From the NCBI RefSeq assembly GCF_019457905.1, contig NZ_JAHZSV010000001.1, positions 186,001 to 250,000 on the forward strand: a DNA stretch of 64,000 nt. Direction: 5' to 3'. The first letter of the stretch is position 1. The number at the start of each line of letters is the position of its first letter. Source of the stretch: Flagellimonas abyssi (GTDB taxonomy: Bacteria; Bacteroidota; Bacteroidia; Flavobacteriales; Flavobacteriaceae). This document shows, piece after piece, positions 10,051 to 18,102 of this stretch. The position numbers and the translations under genes were made by a program. The notes beneath the pieces are model-generated. The model was not told the origin of the DNA, made no database searches, and worked only from the letters and a program-made list of their open reading frames with translations.

Positions 10051-10391
10051 AAGTGTGTCAAAAGATTAATTGTGGCCCCATTGGGGTCTTTTACAAAGAA
10101 TCGGCGTACGCCCCAACTTTCGTTCCTTAATTCGTAAACTATACCGAATTCATTTTCCTGGGCCTGCTCGTACAATTTATCCACGTTGGGCACCTCAATG
10201 GATATAAAGGATTCGTCAACTATGGACTTGTCATCCTTAAAGATATTGATTTGTGCCGTTGGATTTTCTTTGGAGGCAAATGTTATGACCCATCCAATAT
10301 CCATCACCAATTCCATCCCTAGAAAATCCATATAAAACAATTTGCTTGCTTCTAGGTCATTGGAATGGATGTTGGGAACAATTCTACGCAT
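10047..10391 (-). CDS. VOC superfamily (glyoxalase/bleomycin-resistance fold) protein
   Basis: A 114-residue single VOC module with paired beta-alpha-beta-beta-beta units: MRRIVPNIHSNDLEASKLFY at the start, and FFVKDPNGATINLL at the end carrying the usual DPxG turn. Members bind a divalent metal or a small hydrophobic ligand and range from glyoxalases to antibiotic-binding proteins; no specific role can be given. It lies between two YdeI-like paralogues (4-base overlap downstream, 23-base gap upstream), which suggests one transcript of three genes. Confidence 0.82.
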   Translation of the reverse strand: MRRIVPNIHSNDLEASKLFYMDFLGMELVMDIGWVITFASKENPTAQINIFKDDKSIVDESFISIEVPNVDKLYEQAQENEFGIVYELRNESWGVRRFFVKDPNGATINLLTHL

Positions 10392-10414
10392 TGCTATAAG
10401 GATTTATTTTAAAA

Positions 10415-10996
10415 CTACTGTTCGTTATACCCTTTACCCTCAAAAATTTTGGGAATGGATTTTTCAATTCTGGCTATTCTGGTCTTGGATTGTTTGGCTT
10501 GGGAAATATGGAGCATATACCCGCGTTGTCGACCCGGCGTCAATGCCTTAAATGCTGATTTAAACTCTGTATCCGAATCCATTTTTTTCTGAAGCTCTTC
10601 GGGCATATTAAACTCGGAGGTCTTTTTTAGTTTTACTTCCAAACCTGCTTTTTCCACCTCAATAGCTTCATAGATATAAGCCTTTAGAATTTTTTCTTGT
10701 TTTATAATTTCTTCAACATCAGTAAACCTAATCTGGCGTGCTGATTGCACATTCTCGGTCTGCTGCACCAAAATATGTTCTGTATCCTTCAACAAGACTC
10801 CTTTATGAAAAAGCAAAGCGCAATATTCCTTAAAACCATGCATCAAAAAAATATTGTTGCTATTCAAGGTATAGCAGGGCTTGCCCCATTTAAGCTCTTC
10901 GGTCAAACCCGTGTCGAGCGCAATTCTTCGCAATTCCCTGAATGCATTTTGCCATTGGGATGGCTTTTCAAAAAAGAAATCAACTTTTGGGTTCAT
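10415..10996 (-). CDS. YdeI/OmdA-like protein with DUF1801-type core (copy 2)
   Basis: A 193-residue paralogue of the 9430-10050 gene product. Both begin MNPK, share TEELKW.xPCYT.NS, G.LLKD, IRFT.xEEII and ALTPGRQ.GY, and end in the same Lys/Arg-rich helix. This copy lacks the Cys-rich N-terminal insert. It is the first gene of the YdeI-VOC-YdeI group. Upstream is a 28-base inverted repeat (11019-11046). Some YdeI relatives have been linked to stress or antimicrobial tolerance, but nothing here shows a mechanism. Confidence 0.82.
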   Translation of the reverse strand: MNPKVDFFFEKPSQWQNAFRELRRIALDTGLTEELKWGKPCYTLNSNNIFLMHGFKEYCALLFHKGVLLKDTEHILVQQTENVQSARQIRFTDVEEIIKQEKILKAYIYEAIEVEKAGLEVKLKKTSEFNMPEELQKKMDSDTEFKSAFKALTPGRQRGYMLHISQAKQSKTRIARIEKSIPKIFEGKGYNEQ

Positions 10997-11018
10997 GATA
11001 TTTATTTTTGAGGTTTCC

Positions 11019-11046
11019 TTTCAAAGAAAATGTAAATTCTTTGAAA
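11019..11046. promoter_or_regulatory. Inverted repeat, possible operator between divergent genes
   Basis: TTTCAAAGAA (11019-11028) and TTCTTTGAAA (11037-11046) are perfect 10-base arms around an 8-base spacer. They lie 23 bases upstream of the YdeI copy 2 start and 76 bases before the M28 peptidase start. There is no T-run, so it is not a terminator. The dyad suits a dimeric repressor. No regulator is encoded next to it. Confidence 0.4.
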
Positions 11047-11122
11047 ATTCGATACAGGTTCATCTCTTTTTCTTTCATTTACTTTAATCAAACCCTTAAA
11101 TTTAGGGAGCTAATTCAAAACA

Positions 11123-13318
11123 ATGAAAAATAAATTACTTCCCCTACTTCTACTTTTAGGAGTAGTCAGTGTCTCTGCCCAGGACAAAATTATTGGGTTC
11201 AGTGAAAAAGCTTCGCAGGAACAGGCCAAACTCGAAGCCGAATACGAAAAACAACTTTCCGCCGAAAATTTGGACGAATGGATGAAGCTCATGGCCGCCG
11301 AACCCCACTGGGTAGGTACCGAATATGGCGAAAAGAACGTAAAATGGATGGAAAAACAGTTCAAATCTTGGGGCTACAAAACCAAGATAGACACCTACCA
11401 CGTGCTTTTTCCCTATCCAAAAGTAAGGGTACTGGAATTAACAGGCCCAACCCAATACGCTGCCAAATTGGAGGCCGTTCCTGTTGAGGGCGACCCGTAC
11501 ACCGCCCAAGGTGATAAATTGTTGCCCAGCTACAATGCGTTCTCTACCGATGGCGATGTAGAGGCCAATTTGGTGTTCGTGAACTACGGAATCCCAAGCG
11601 ACTACGAAGAGCTCGAAAAATTGGGCATCGATGTAAAAGGAAAAATAGTGATTGCGAAGTACCAAGGTTCTTGGCGAGGCATTAAACCAAAATTGGCGGC
11701 CGAAAAGGGCGCCATTGGTTGTATTATCTACTCCGACCCTATGGATGATGGCTATTACCAAGGCGATGTATACCCAAAAGGACCGTACAAGAACAAAACC
11801 GGTGTGCAGCGTGGTTCCGTAATGGACATGCCGTTATATCCTGGCGATGTGTTGACTCCCGGCTATGCCGCGACTAAGGATGCCAAGCGTTTGGACCGTG
11901 AAGATGCACCAACAATCACGAAGATTCCTGTGTTGCCCATTTCCTACGAAGATGCACAGCCGTTGTTGGCCGCTTTGGAAGGCCCTGTTGCACCATCCAA
12001 CTGGAGAGGTGGATTGCCAATTACCTATCATATTGGCCCTGGACCGGCCAAAGTGCACTTAAAATTGGAGTTTGACTGGCAATTGAAACCGGCCCACAAC
12101 TTAATCGCCACTTGGGAAGGAAATGAATTCCCTGACGAGTGGGTGATTCGTGGAAACCACCACGATGCTTGGGTACACGGTGCCAGCGACCCCATCAGTG
12201 GTATGGTCGCTTTAATGGAAGAGGCCCGCGTGGTGGCCCAATTGGCCAAAGAAGGCAAAAAACCAAAACGTACCTTGGTGTACTGTGCCTGGGATGCCGA
12301 AGAACCTGGACTGATCGGGTCCACCGAATGGGTGGAGGAACATATTCCCGAATTGAAAGAAAAGGCCGTGGCCTACATCAATACCGATGGCAACAGCCGC
12401 GGTTATTTGGGTGCTGGAGGTTCCCACTCGTTGGAGGCTATGGTAAGCCAAGTGGCAAATGCGGTGACCGACCCACAAAAAGGGGTTTCCGTTGCGGAGC
12501 GTCGCAAAGCGGCCAATGTAATGCGTGGAGGCGACAACTCGTTTAAGCTGTCCGCCTTGGGTTCCGGTTCGGACTATACGCCGTTTATCCAACATACCGG
12601 TATCGCCTCGTTGAACTTGGGCTACGGTGGTGAAGGTTCTGGTGGTGAATACCACACCATTTACGATACTTACTCCCACTACACCCGTTTTAAAGATCCT
12701 GGGTTCCAATACGGTGTTGCCTTGGCAAATACCGCAGGACGTATCTCTTTGCGTTTGGCAAATGCCGAGGTTTTACCGTTTGAACTTACCCAGTGGCACA
12801 GTACCATCGAAGGCTATTTGGGCGAGGTGATGAAAACCTTGGAGGATATGCGTGCCGAGGTGGAAAAACACAACAAACTGGTCGCATCAGATGCCTACCA
12901 ACTGACCATGGACCCCAAAAAACCCGTAGCACCCGCAAAAATGAAGGAAGAAGTGCCCTATTTGGACTTCTCCCCCATCCAAAATGTGGTGGCCGAACTA
13001 AAAAAAAGTATCGAGACCTTTTCCAAGGCCGATGTACTTGCTTTGTCCAGCGCCAAAAAGGCGCAACTGAACGAAAAGTTGATGGGCTTGGAGCAGGTAT
13101 TGCTGCAGGATAAGGGTCTGCCCCGTAGAGATTGGTTCAAGCACCAGATTTATGCCCCTGGATTTTACACAGGGTATGGGGTAAAAACACTTCCAGGCGT
13201 GCGCGAGGCCATCGAACAGAAGGAATGGAAAGAAGCACAGGAACAAATTGGGGTATTGGCCACCACCCTAAAAGCTTTTGATGCGCAGGTACAAAAACTG
13301 AACAGCATTGTGCAGTAG
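11123..13318 (+). CDS. M28 family metallopeptidase (glutamate carboxypeptidase II-like)
   Basis: A 731-residue exported aminopeptidase/carboxypeptidase. The signal peptide MKNKLLPLLLLLGVVSVSAQ is followed by a helical cap, a protease-associated (PA) domain at about 110-300, the M28 catalytic domain at about 310-560 and a C-terminal transferrin-receptor-like dimerisation domain. Zinc ligands are recognisable in NHHDAW (His), GASDP (bridging Asp), DAEEPG (catalytic Glu and ligand), NTDGN (Asp) and EYHTIYD (His). Relatives release C-terminal glutamate or amino acids from peptides, so a nutritional role in peptide use is likely. The strong codon bias suggests good expression. Transcribed alone. 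Confidence 0.9.
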   Translation: MKNKLLPLLLLLGVVSVSAQDKIIGFSEKASQEQAKLEAEYEKQLSAENLDEWMKLMAAEPHWVGTEYGEKNVKWMEKQFKSWGYKTKIDTYHVLFPYPKVRVLELTGPTQYAAKLEAVPVEGDPYTAQGDKLLPSYNAFSTDGDVEANLVFVNYGIPSDYEELEKLGIDVKGKIVIAKYQGSWRGIKPKLAAEKGAIGCIIYSDPMDDGYYQGDVYPKGPYKNKTGVQRGSVMDMPLYPGDVLTPGYAATKDAKRLDREDAPTITKIPVLPISYEDAQPLLAALEGPVAPSNWRGGLPITYHIGPGPAKVHLKLEFDWQLKPAHNLIATWEGNEFPDEWVIRGNHHDAWVHGASDPISGMVALMEEARVVAQLAKEGKKPKRTLVYCAWDAEEPGLIGSTEWVEEHIPELKEKAVAYINTDGNSRGYLGAGGSHSLEAMVSQVANAVTDPQKGVSVAERRKAANVMRGGDNSFKLSALGSGSDYTPFIQHTGIASLNLGYGGEGSGGEYHTIYDTYSHYTRFKDPGFQYGVALANTAGRISLRLANAEVLPFELTQWHSTIEGYLGEVMKTLEDMRAEVEKHNKLVASDAYQLTMDPKKPVAPAKMKEEVPYLDFSPIQNVVAELKKSIETFSKADVLALSSAKKAQLNEKLMGLEQVLLQDKGLPRRDWFKHQIYAPGFYTGYGVKTLPGVREAIEQKEWKEAQEQIGVLATTLKAFDAQVQKLNSIVQ

Positions 13319-13506
13319 CTAGATTTTCCCTGAAAAACCTAGACCTGACCCCATTGTGCAAGCTCCTGTTGTATTTATGCCGCATTTCTTGAGTTAAAAA
13401 TTAGTTGCCTGACCTTTAGCGTCAATAATTTCTTGGTATGAATTAATTCAAAAACAACTCGCATTCTACTTTCGTGATGGATTAGAAACCCCAAAATATT
13501 TATATC

Positions 13507-14091
13507 ATGAAAAAGAATTTGATTTTATTAGGTGTCCTGTTTATAGGATTTACCACTTTTGCCCAGAATACGAACAATGTACAACTAGGAGTGCGTGGTG
13601 GTGCCAATTTTGCAACCGTGGCCGGTGACGATTTTGACAGCCCCGATTCAAGGACATCCTTTTACTTGGGTCTTTTGGCCGAAGCTCCTTTATCCGACCA
13701 TGTGTCGTTGCAGCCAGAGGTTTTTTACTCTGCACAAGGTTTTGATATTACCGATGAACCGGATACCCCAGATGCGCAATTTCAGGTAGACTATATACAA
13801 GTTCCTGTGCTTTTAAAGTTTTATATAGCAGATGGACTTAACATTCACGGTGGACCACAGTTCGGTTTTAAAGTGAACGAAGAACTTGATTTTAATCCAG
13901 GAGAGGATTCTGGTGATTTTGATTCGGATTCCATAAACAGCTTTGATTTTCAGGGAACAGCTGGTGTAGAATATAAATTCCCATCAGGATTCTTTATTCA
14001 AGGAAGATATTCTTATGGTTTTTCCGAGATGATCGAGGATGTAGACGTACATAACTCCGTATGGTCCGCAGGTCTTGGATTTATGTTCTAA
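13507..14091 (+). CDS. Small outer-membrane beta-barrel protein (PorT/OMP_b-brl family)
   Basis: A 194-residue protein with signal peptide MKKNLILLGVLFIGFTTFAQ. Alternating hydrophobic strands follow: VQLGVRGGANFATV at the start, LQPEVFYSAQGF, VPVLLKFYIADGLNIHGGPQFG, and a final strand ending in aromatic Phe (SAGLGFMF), the normal barrel-assembly signal. The pattern fits the eight-stranded Bacteroidota OMP family often annotated porin family or PorT-like. A disordered Asp-rich loop (EDSGDFDSDS) probably faces outward. It has its own terminator. No function can be assigned beyond being an outer-membrane protein. Confidence 0.85.
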   Translation: MKKNLILLGVLFIGFTTFAQNTNNVQLGVRGGANFATVAGDDFDSPDSRTSFYLGLLAEAPLSDHVSLQPEVFYSAQGFDITDEPDTPDAQFQVDYIQVPVLLKFYIADGLNIHGGPQFGFKVNEELDFNPGEDSGDFDSDSINSFDFQGTAGVEYKFPSGFFIQGRYSYGFSEMIEDVDVHNSVWSAGLGFMF

Positions 14092-14127
14092 AAGAACTGT
14101 ATAAAAAAATTGAAAAAGAAAATGGGA

Positions 14128-14162
14128 AACTTCATCTATTCGCTTAGATGGAGTTTTTTTTG
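14128..14162 (+). terminator. Terminator after the outer-membrane barrel gene
   Basis: A 10-bp stem with one G-T pair (AACTTCATCT at 14128-14137 with AGATGGAGTT at 14146-14155) has an 8-base loop and eight T residues to 14161. It lies 37 bases after the stop. Confidence 0.88.
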
Positions 14163-14286
14163 CTTAAAATGCTTTAATAAATCATTTGTTGGGTAATTTT
14201 ATTCTTTCAGGTAATTCATCTACAAAACTCAACTGTATTCAAAATAATGCTCAAGAGGTACAGTTTTATAGGGTATGACACTAAGG

Positions 14287-14333
14287 TGACATCTAAATGT
14301 CGTGGCGCTGTCCTGTACGCTCCGATAACTTTG
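14287..14333 (+). promoter_or_regulatory. Operator-like palindrome and -7 box upstream of the XRE fusion gene
   Basis: The plus strand carries GACAT-CTAA-ATGTC (14288-14301), preceded 11 bases earlier by another TGACA. Then, 24 bases on, comes TAACTTTG (14326-14333), a full TAnnTTTG -7 box. The dyad sits where a -33 element would be expected. The ATG follows at 14358, about 20 bases after the inferred transcript start. Autoregulation by the XRE domain encoded just downstream is a reasonable inference. Confidence 0.45.
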
Positions 14334-14357
14334 TTCCCGAACTAAAAATCATATATC

Positions 14358-16112
14358 ATGAACAATTCATCAATCGGGGAACGATTAAAATATCAAAGAA
14401 AAATTAAAGGTTACTCGCAAGAAGAACTAGCAGACAGAACCAATGTAACCGTCCGAACCATCCAACGAATAGAAAAGGAAGAGGTCTCCCCACATCTAAA
14501 TACCATCAAACTTTTGGCCATTGCCCTGGATATTGAAGTGGATGAACTTGTTGCTTTGGATGATCCAAAAGAAGAAACCGTAAAAAAGAAATGGTTACTC
14601 TTGATGCATGCAACACCTTTGGCCGGGTTGATCTTACCACTATTAAATGTGTTGATTCCACTTTTTTTGTGGATCCACAAGCGGGAAGATAACCCTGTGT
14701 ACAATGAACATGGCATCAAGGTCATTAATTTTCAAATTACCGTATTGATACTTGCGATTTTGTCTTTTATAAGCTTACTGACTATTGAAAAGTGGGGCTT
14801 TTTCATTTTCATTTCAGTGGTACCGATTTGTATTGGAATAATGCTGTTCAACATCGTTTATGTAGTGCAAAAAAATAAATGTTATTATCCGTTCTCCATT
14901 CCATTTATCAGATTGAAGAAAAGCAGAACATTTGTTTTGATGGCTTTGATAGGTATGACGCTACTGGGCAGTTGTACTGTTCAAAAGCAAGAAACCATTG
15001 AACGTTTGGACGGTTCTGTGATAACCAAGGACTCTGTAACCGCCAAAATCCACCAATTGATGGATGGTGCCAAAATATATGGTATTGCCATATCAGTTTT
15101 TAACGATAACCAACCCGTCTATCAAAAAGTTTTTGGTTATAAAGATTATCCAAACCGTATTCCATTGACCGATTCCACCAACATTTATGGGGCCTCCTTT
15201 AGCAAAGCGGTATTTGGTGTTTTGGTGATGAAATTGGTGGAGCAGGGTGTTATCGATTTGGATACGCCACTTGAATCTTACTTGCCACAAAAACTATATG
15301 AATACGAACCCCAAACAAGTTGGCACGATGATTTTTCTAGCTTAAAGGAAGATTCGCTCTACACCAAAATAACCGCTAGAATGTGTCTGGCCCACACCAC
15401 AGGTTTTAAAAATTACCGATGGTTCGAAGAGGATTATAAATTACGAACGCATTGGGAACCGGGTACCAAGTTTGGTTATAGTGGTGAAGGCTTCATTTAT
15501 TTACAAGTAGTACTGGAAAAATTGACCGGCAAAGGTCTGGAGCAGTTGGCCCAGGAAAATATATTTGAGCCTCTGGGCATGAAAAATTCCGCCTACGAGT
15601 GGAAAACCAGATTTGACAAGGATTTTGCATTGGGCCACGATGAAAATGCGAAAGCACTTAAAAAGGATAAGGACAATGAACCCCGGGGCGGAGGTACTCT
15701 GGAGACGACTGCCGAAGATTACACCAAATTTCTTACCGCTGTGTTCAACCAAGAATTGATCAGTAAGGAATCCTACGAAGAAATTTTCACCCCACATATT
15801 CGTATCAGAACAGAAAAACAATTTTATGAGGGTGAAGGCAAAATCACGGATAAATATGACGATATCAACCTAGGCTATGGATTGGGTTGGGGCTATTTTG
15901 AAACACCATATGGCAAAGCAGTTTTTAAGGAAGGTCATGGAAGCGGATTTGTACACCATTCCGTTTTATTTCCAGAAACCGGAAAAGGAATAATGATTAT
16001 GACCAATTTTGAGAACGGGAACAGTATCTTCAAGGAATTACTAGAGGTTATTTTGATGGATACTTACACACCCTGGGAGTGGGAAAATTATATTCCGTAC
16101 GATAAAAAATGA
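14358..16112 (+). CDS. XRE regulator - DUF4870 membrane domain - serine hydrolase fusion
   Basis: A 584-residue single reading frame with three modules. Residues 6-65 are an XRE/Cro-type helix-turn-helix (SQEELADRTNVTVRTIQRIE). About 78-185 is a DUF4870/Tic20-like membrane domain (PLLNVLIPLFLWI, NEHGIKVINFQI, closing YYPFSIPFIRL). Residues 187-206 look exactly like a lipoprotein signal (KKSR, hydrophobic core, LLGSC with Cys206), though buried mid-protein. The rest is a class C beta-lactamase/DD-peptidase-like domain with SFSK (Ser280, Lys283), YSG and HGS motifs. The likely topology is HTH in the cytoplasm and hydrolase in the periplasm. It could be a membrane-bound regulator sensing a cell-wall or beta-lactam ligand, or a polyprotein cut at Cys206. 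Reading and module calls are firm; the role is inference. Confidence 0.82.
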   Translation: MNNSSIGERLKYQRKIKGYSQEELADRTNVTVRTIQRIEKEEVSPHLNTIKLLAIALDIEVDELVALDDPKEETVKKKWLLLMHATPLAGLILPLLNVLIPLFLWIHKREDNPVYNEHGIKVINFQITVLILAILSFISLLTIEKWGFFIFISVVPICIGIMLFNIVYVVQKNKCYYPFSIPFIRLKKSRTFVLMALIGMTLLGSCTVQKQETIERLDGSVITKDSVTAKIHQLMDGAKIYGIAISVFNDNQPVYQKVFGYKDYPNRIPLTDSTNIYGASFSKAVFGVLVMKLVEQGVIDLDTPLESYLPQKLYEYEPQTSWHDDFSSLKEDSLYTKITARMCLAHTTGFKNYRWFEEDYKLRTHWEPGTKFGYSGEGFIYLQVVLEKLTGKGLEQLAQENIFEPLGMKNSAYEWKTRFDKDFALGHDENAKALKKDKDNEPRGGGTLETTAEDYTKFLTAVFNQELISKESYEEIFTPHIRIRTEKQFYEGEGKITDKYDDINLGYGLGWGYFETPYGKAVFKEGHGSGFVHHSVLFPETGKGIMIMTNFENGNSIFKELLEVILMDTYTPWEWENYIPYDKK

Positions 16113-16172
16113 CCCACTTTTATAACATTACAAGTATCTTTACTAGAACATAATAGAATTTTTCAGAAGAGT

Positions 16173-17060
16173 ATGGCAAAAAAAAAGTACATCATATCAG
16201 TAATACAATTAAACCTGAACAATACTCCGGAGAACAATTTGGTCAAATGTACCGAGTGGGTAAAAAAGGCAGCGAGTAAAGGAGCTGAGGTCATTTTGTT
16301 GCCCGAGCTGTACAGCAGCCATTATTTTTGCCAGAGCGAGGACACGGAGAACTTTGCGTTAGCGGAACCACTTTATGGCACTTCTTTCAAGGCGTTCAGT
16401 GCGTTGGCAAAAGAACTCGGTGTGGTCATAATAGTTCCGTTTTTTGAAAAACGAATGGCCGGAGTGTACCATAACAGTGCCTACATAATCGATACGGATG
16501 GAACAGAGGCCGGACTATATCGCAAAATGCACATTCCAGACGATCCACATTTCTATGAAAAATTCTATTTCACCCCAGGAGATCTCGGGTTCAAGAACAT
16601 TCCGACCAAAAAAGGAAATATCGGCACCTTGATCTGTTGGGACCAGTGGTATCCGGAAGCGGCAAGATTAACGGCTTTACAAGGAGCGGAAGTACTCTTC
16701 TACCCTACTGCCATTGGTTGGCATCCCCAGGAAAAAGAGGAATTTGGTGAAAAGCAGCACGGTGCTTGGATGAATGTAATGAAAGGACATGCCGTTGCAA
16801 ATGGGGTCTATGTGGCCGCCGCCAACCGAATCGGGCTTGAAAAATATCTTCCGGACACTAATGGTATCGAATTTTGGGGATCCTCCTTTATTTGTGGCCC
16901 CCAAGGAGAGATCTTGGCGCAAGCATCCAATGATCAGGAAGAAATATTAATGGCCGAAGTAGATTTGGATCTTCAGGAAAATGTAAGGCAAAATTGGCCG
17001 TTCCTCAGGGACAGGCGTATCGATATGTACGGATCCATTACCAAACGTGCCATCGACTAA
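16173..17060 (+). CDS. aguB: N-carbamoylputrescine amidase
   Basis: Nitrilase-superfamily carbon-nitrogen hydrolase of 295 residues that converts N-carbamoylputrescine to putrescine, CO2 and ammonia. The Glu-Lys-Cys triad is visible in LLPELYSS (Glu), YRKMHIPDD (Lys) and GTLICWDQWYPEAAR (Cys). The motifs around Cys and the length match AguB rather than generic omega-amidases. It is immediately followed by aguA (1-base gap), and the pair completes the agmatine route to putrescine. The arginine decarboxylase that would feed it is not in this window. Confidence 0.93.
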   Translation: MAKKKYIISVIQLNLNNTPENNLVKCTEWVKKAASKGAEVILLPELYSSHYFCQSEDTENFALAEPLYGTSFKAFSALAKELGVVIIVPFFEKRMAGVYHNSAYIIDTDGTEAGLYRKMHIPDDPHFYEKFYFTPGDLGFKNIPTKKGNIGTLICWDQWYPEAARLTALQGAEVLFYPTAIGWHPQEKEEFGEKQHGAWMNVMKGHAVANGVYVAAANRIGLEKYLPDTNGIEFWGSSFICGPQGEILAQASNDQEEILMAEVDLDLQENVRQNWPFLRDRRIDMYGSITKRAID

Positions 17061-17061
17061 T

Positions 17062-18102
17062 ATGAAGAAGGAAAATTGGGTATTTCCCGCAGAATGGGAA
17101 AAGCAAGAGGGCATTTTGCTTTGTTTCCCACATAATGGTAACGATTGGCCAGGTAAATACGGAGCCATTCAATGGGCCTTTGTGGAATTCATCAAAAAAG
17201 TTTCGCAATTTGAAAAGGTGATTCTTGTGGTGTCATCAAAAAAGCTTCAGGATAAAGTGGATGTTATGTTGTGCACGGCACACGTTAACATGGAGAAAGT
17301 TTCCTTTATCGTGCACAAGACCAACCGGAGTTGGATGAGGGACTCCGGCCCCATAATCGTCAAAAATGGAAAGAAACGGAAAGCGATCAACTTTAACTTT
17401 AATGGTTGGGCAAAATATACCAATTATAAGCTGGATAAACACGTGCCCAAAAAGGTCTCGGATTTTCTAAATATTCCTGTTGAAAAGGCAGTCTATAAAG
17501 GCAAGTCCATTGTTTTGGAAGGCGGAGCCATCGATGTGAATGGTAAGGGCACATTGATCACTACCGAAGAATGCCTTTTGGACCCTAAGGTTCAGGTTAG
17601 AAACAAAGGCTTTACCAAAGAAGATTATGAGGCCATTTTTAAGGAGTATTTTGGTGTTACCCATACCATATGGTTGAAAGATGGTATCAAAGGTGATGAT
17701 ACGCACGGACACATTGATGATTTAGCTCGATTTGTAAATGAAGAAACTATTGTCACCGTGGTTGAAAATGACCCAAAAGCAGCCAATTATGTTCCGCTAC
17801 AAGAAAATTTAAAGCGTTTGAAGCAGGCGAGGTTGGAAAATGGAAAATCACCTAGGATTATAAAGCTGCCAATGCCCCATCGCTTGGAATTCGATGGTTT
17901 GGAATTACCAGCAAGTTATGCCAATTTCTTGATTTTGAACAAAGCTGTTTTGGTGCCAACCTTTAATGATAGTCGTGATCGTGAAGCTTTGAATATCTTG
18001 TCAGAGGTATTCAAGGGTAGAGAAGTAATCCCAATAAATGCCATTGATTTAATATGGGGATTCGGAACTTTACACTGTCTAAGTCAGCAAATACCAGTTT
18101 AG
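17062..18102 (+). CDS. aguA: Agmatine deiminase
   Basis: Peptidyl-arginine-deiminase-fold enzyme of 346 residues that hydrolyses agmatine to N-carbamoylputrescine. Key motifs are the N-terminal FPAEWEKQEGILLCFP, SWMRDSGP, the metal-free catalytic segment GDDTHGHIDD (His/Asp) and the nucleophile Cys in GTLHCLSQQ close to the C-terminus. An in-frame GTG at 17047 would overlap aguB; the ATG at 17062, one base after the aguB stop, is preferred. Its 3' end overlaps the convergent glycosyltransferase gene by 4 bases. Confidence 0.93.
   Translation: MKKENWVFPAEWEKQEGILLCFPHNGNDWPGKYGAIQWAFVEFIKKVSQFEKVILVVSSKKLQDKVDVMLCTAHVNMEKVSFIVHKTNRSWMRDSGPIIVKNGKKRKAINFNFNGWAKYTNYKLDKHVPKKVSDFLNIPVEKAVYKGKSIVLEGGAIDVNGKGTLITTEECLLDPKVQVRNKGFTKEDYEAIFKEYFGVTHTIWLKDGIKGDDTHGHIDDLARFVNEETIVTVVENDPKAANYVPLQENLKRLKQARLENGKSPRIIKLPMPHRLEFDGLELPASYANFLILNKAVLVPTFNDSRDREALNILSEVFKGREVIPINAIDLIWGFGTLHCLSQQIPV

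Noticed and set aside
11156-13385. Many long open frames on the opposite strand of the M28 peptidase gene (up to 165 codons)
   Set aside because: They mirror a gene with strong family evidence and GC-rich third positions, which creates antisense frames without stops. Their translations show no domain, signal or composition of a real protein.
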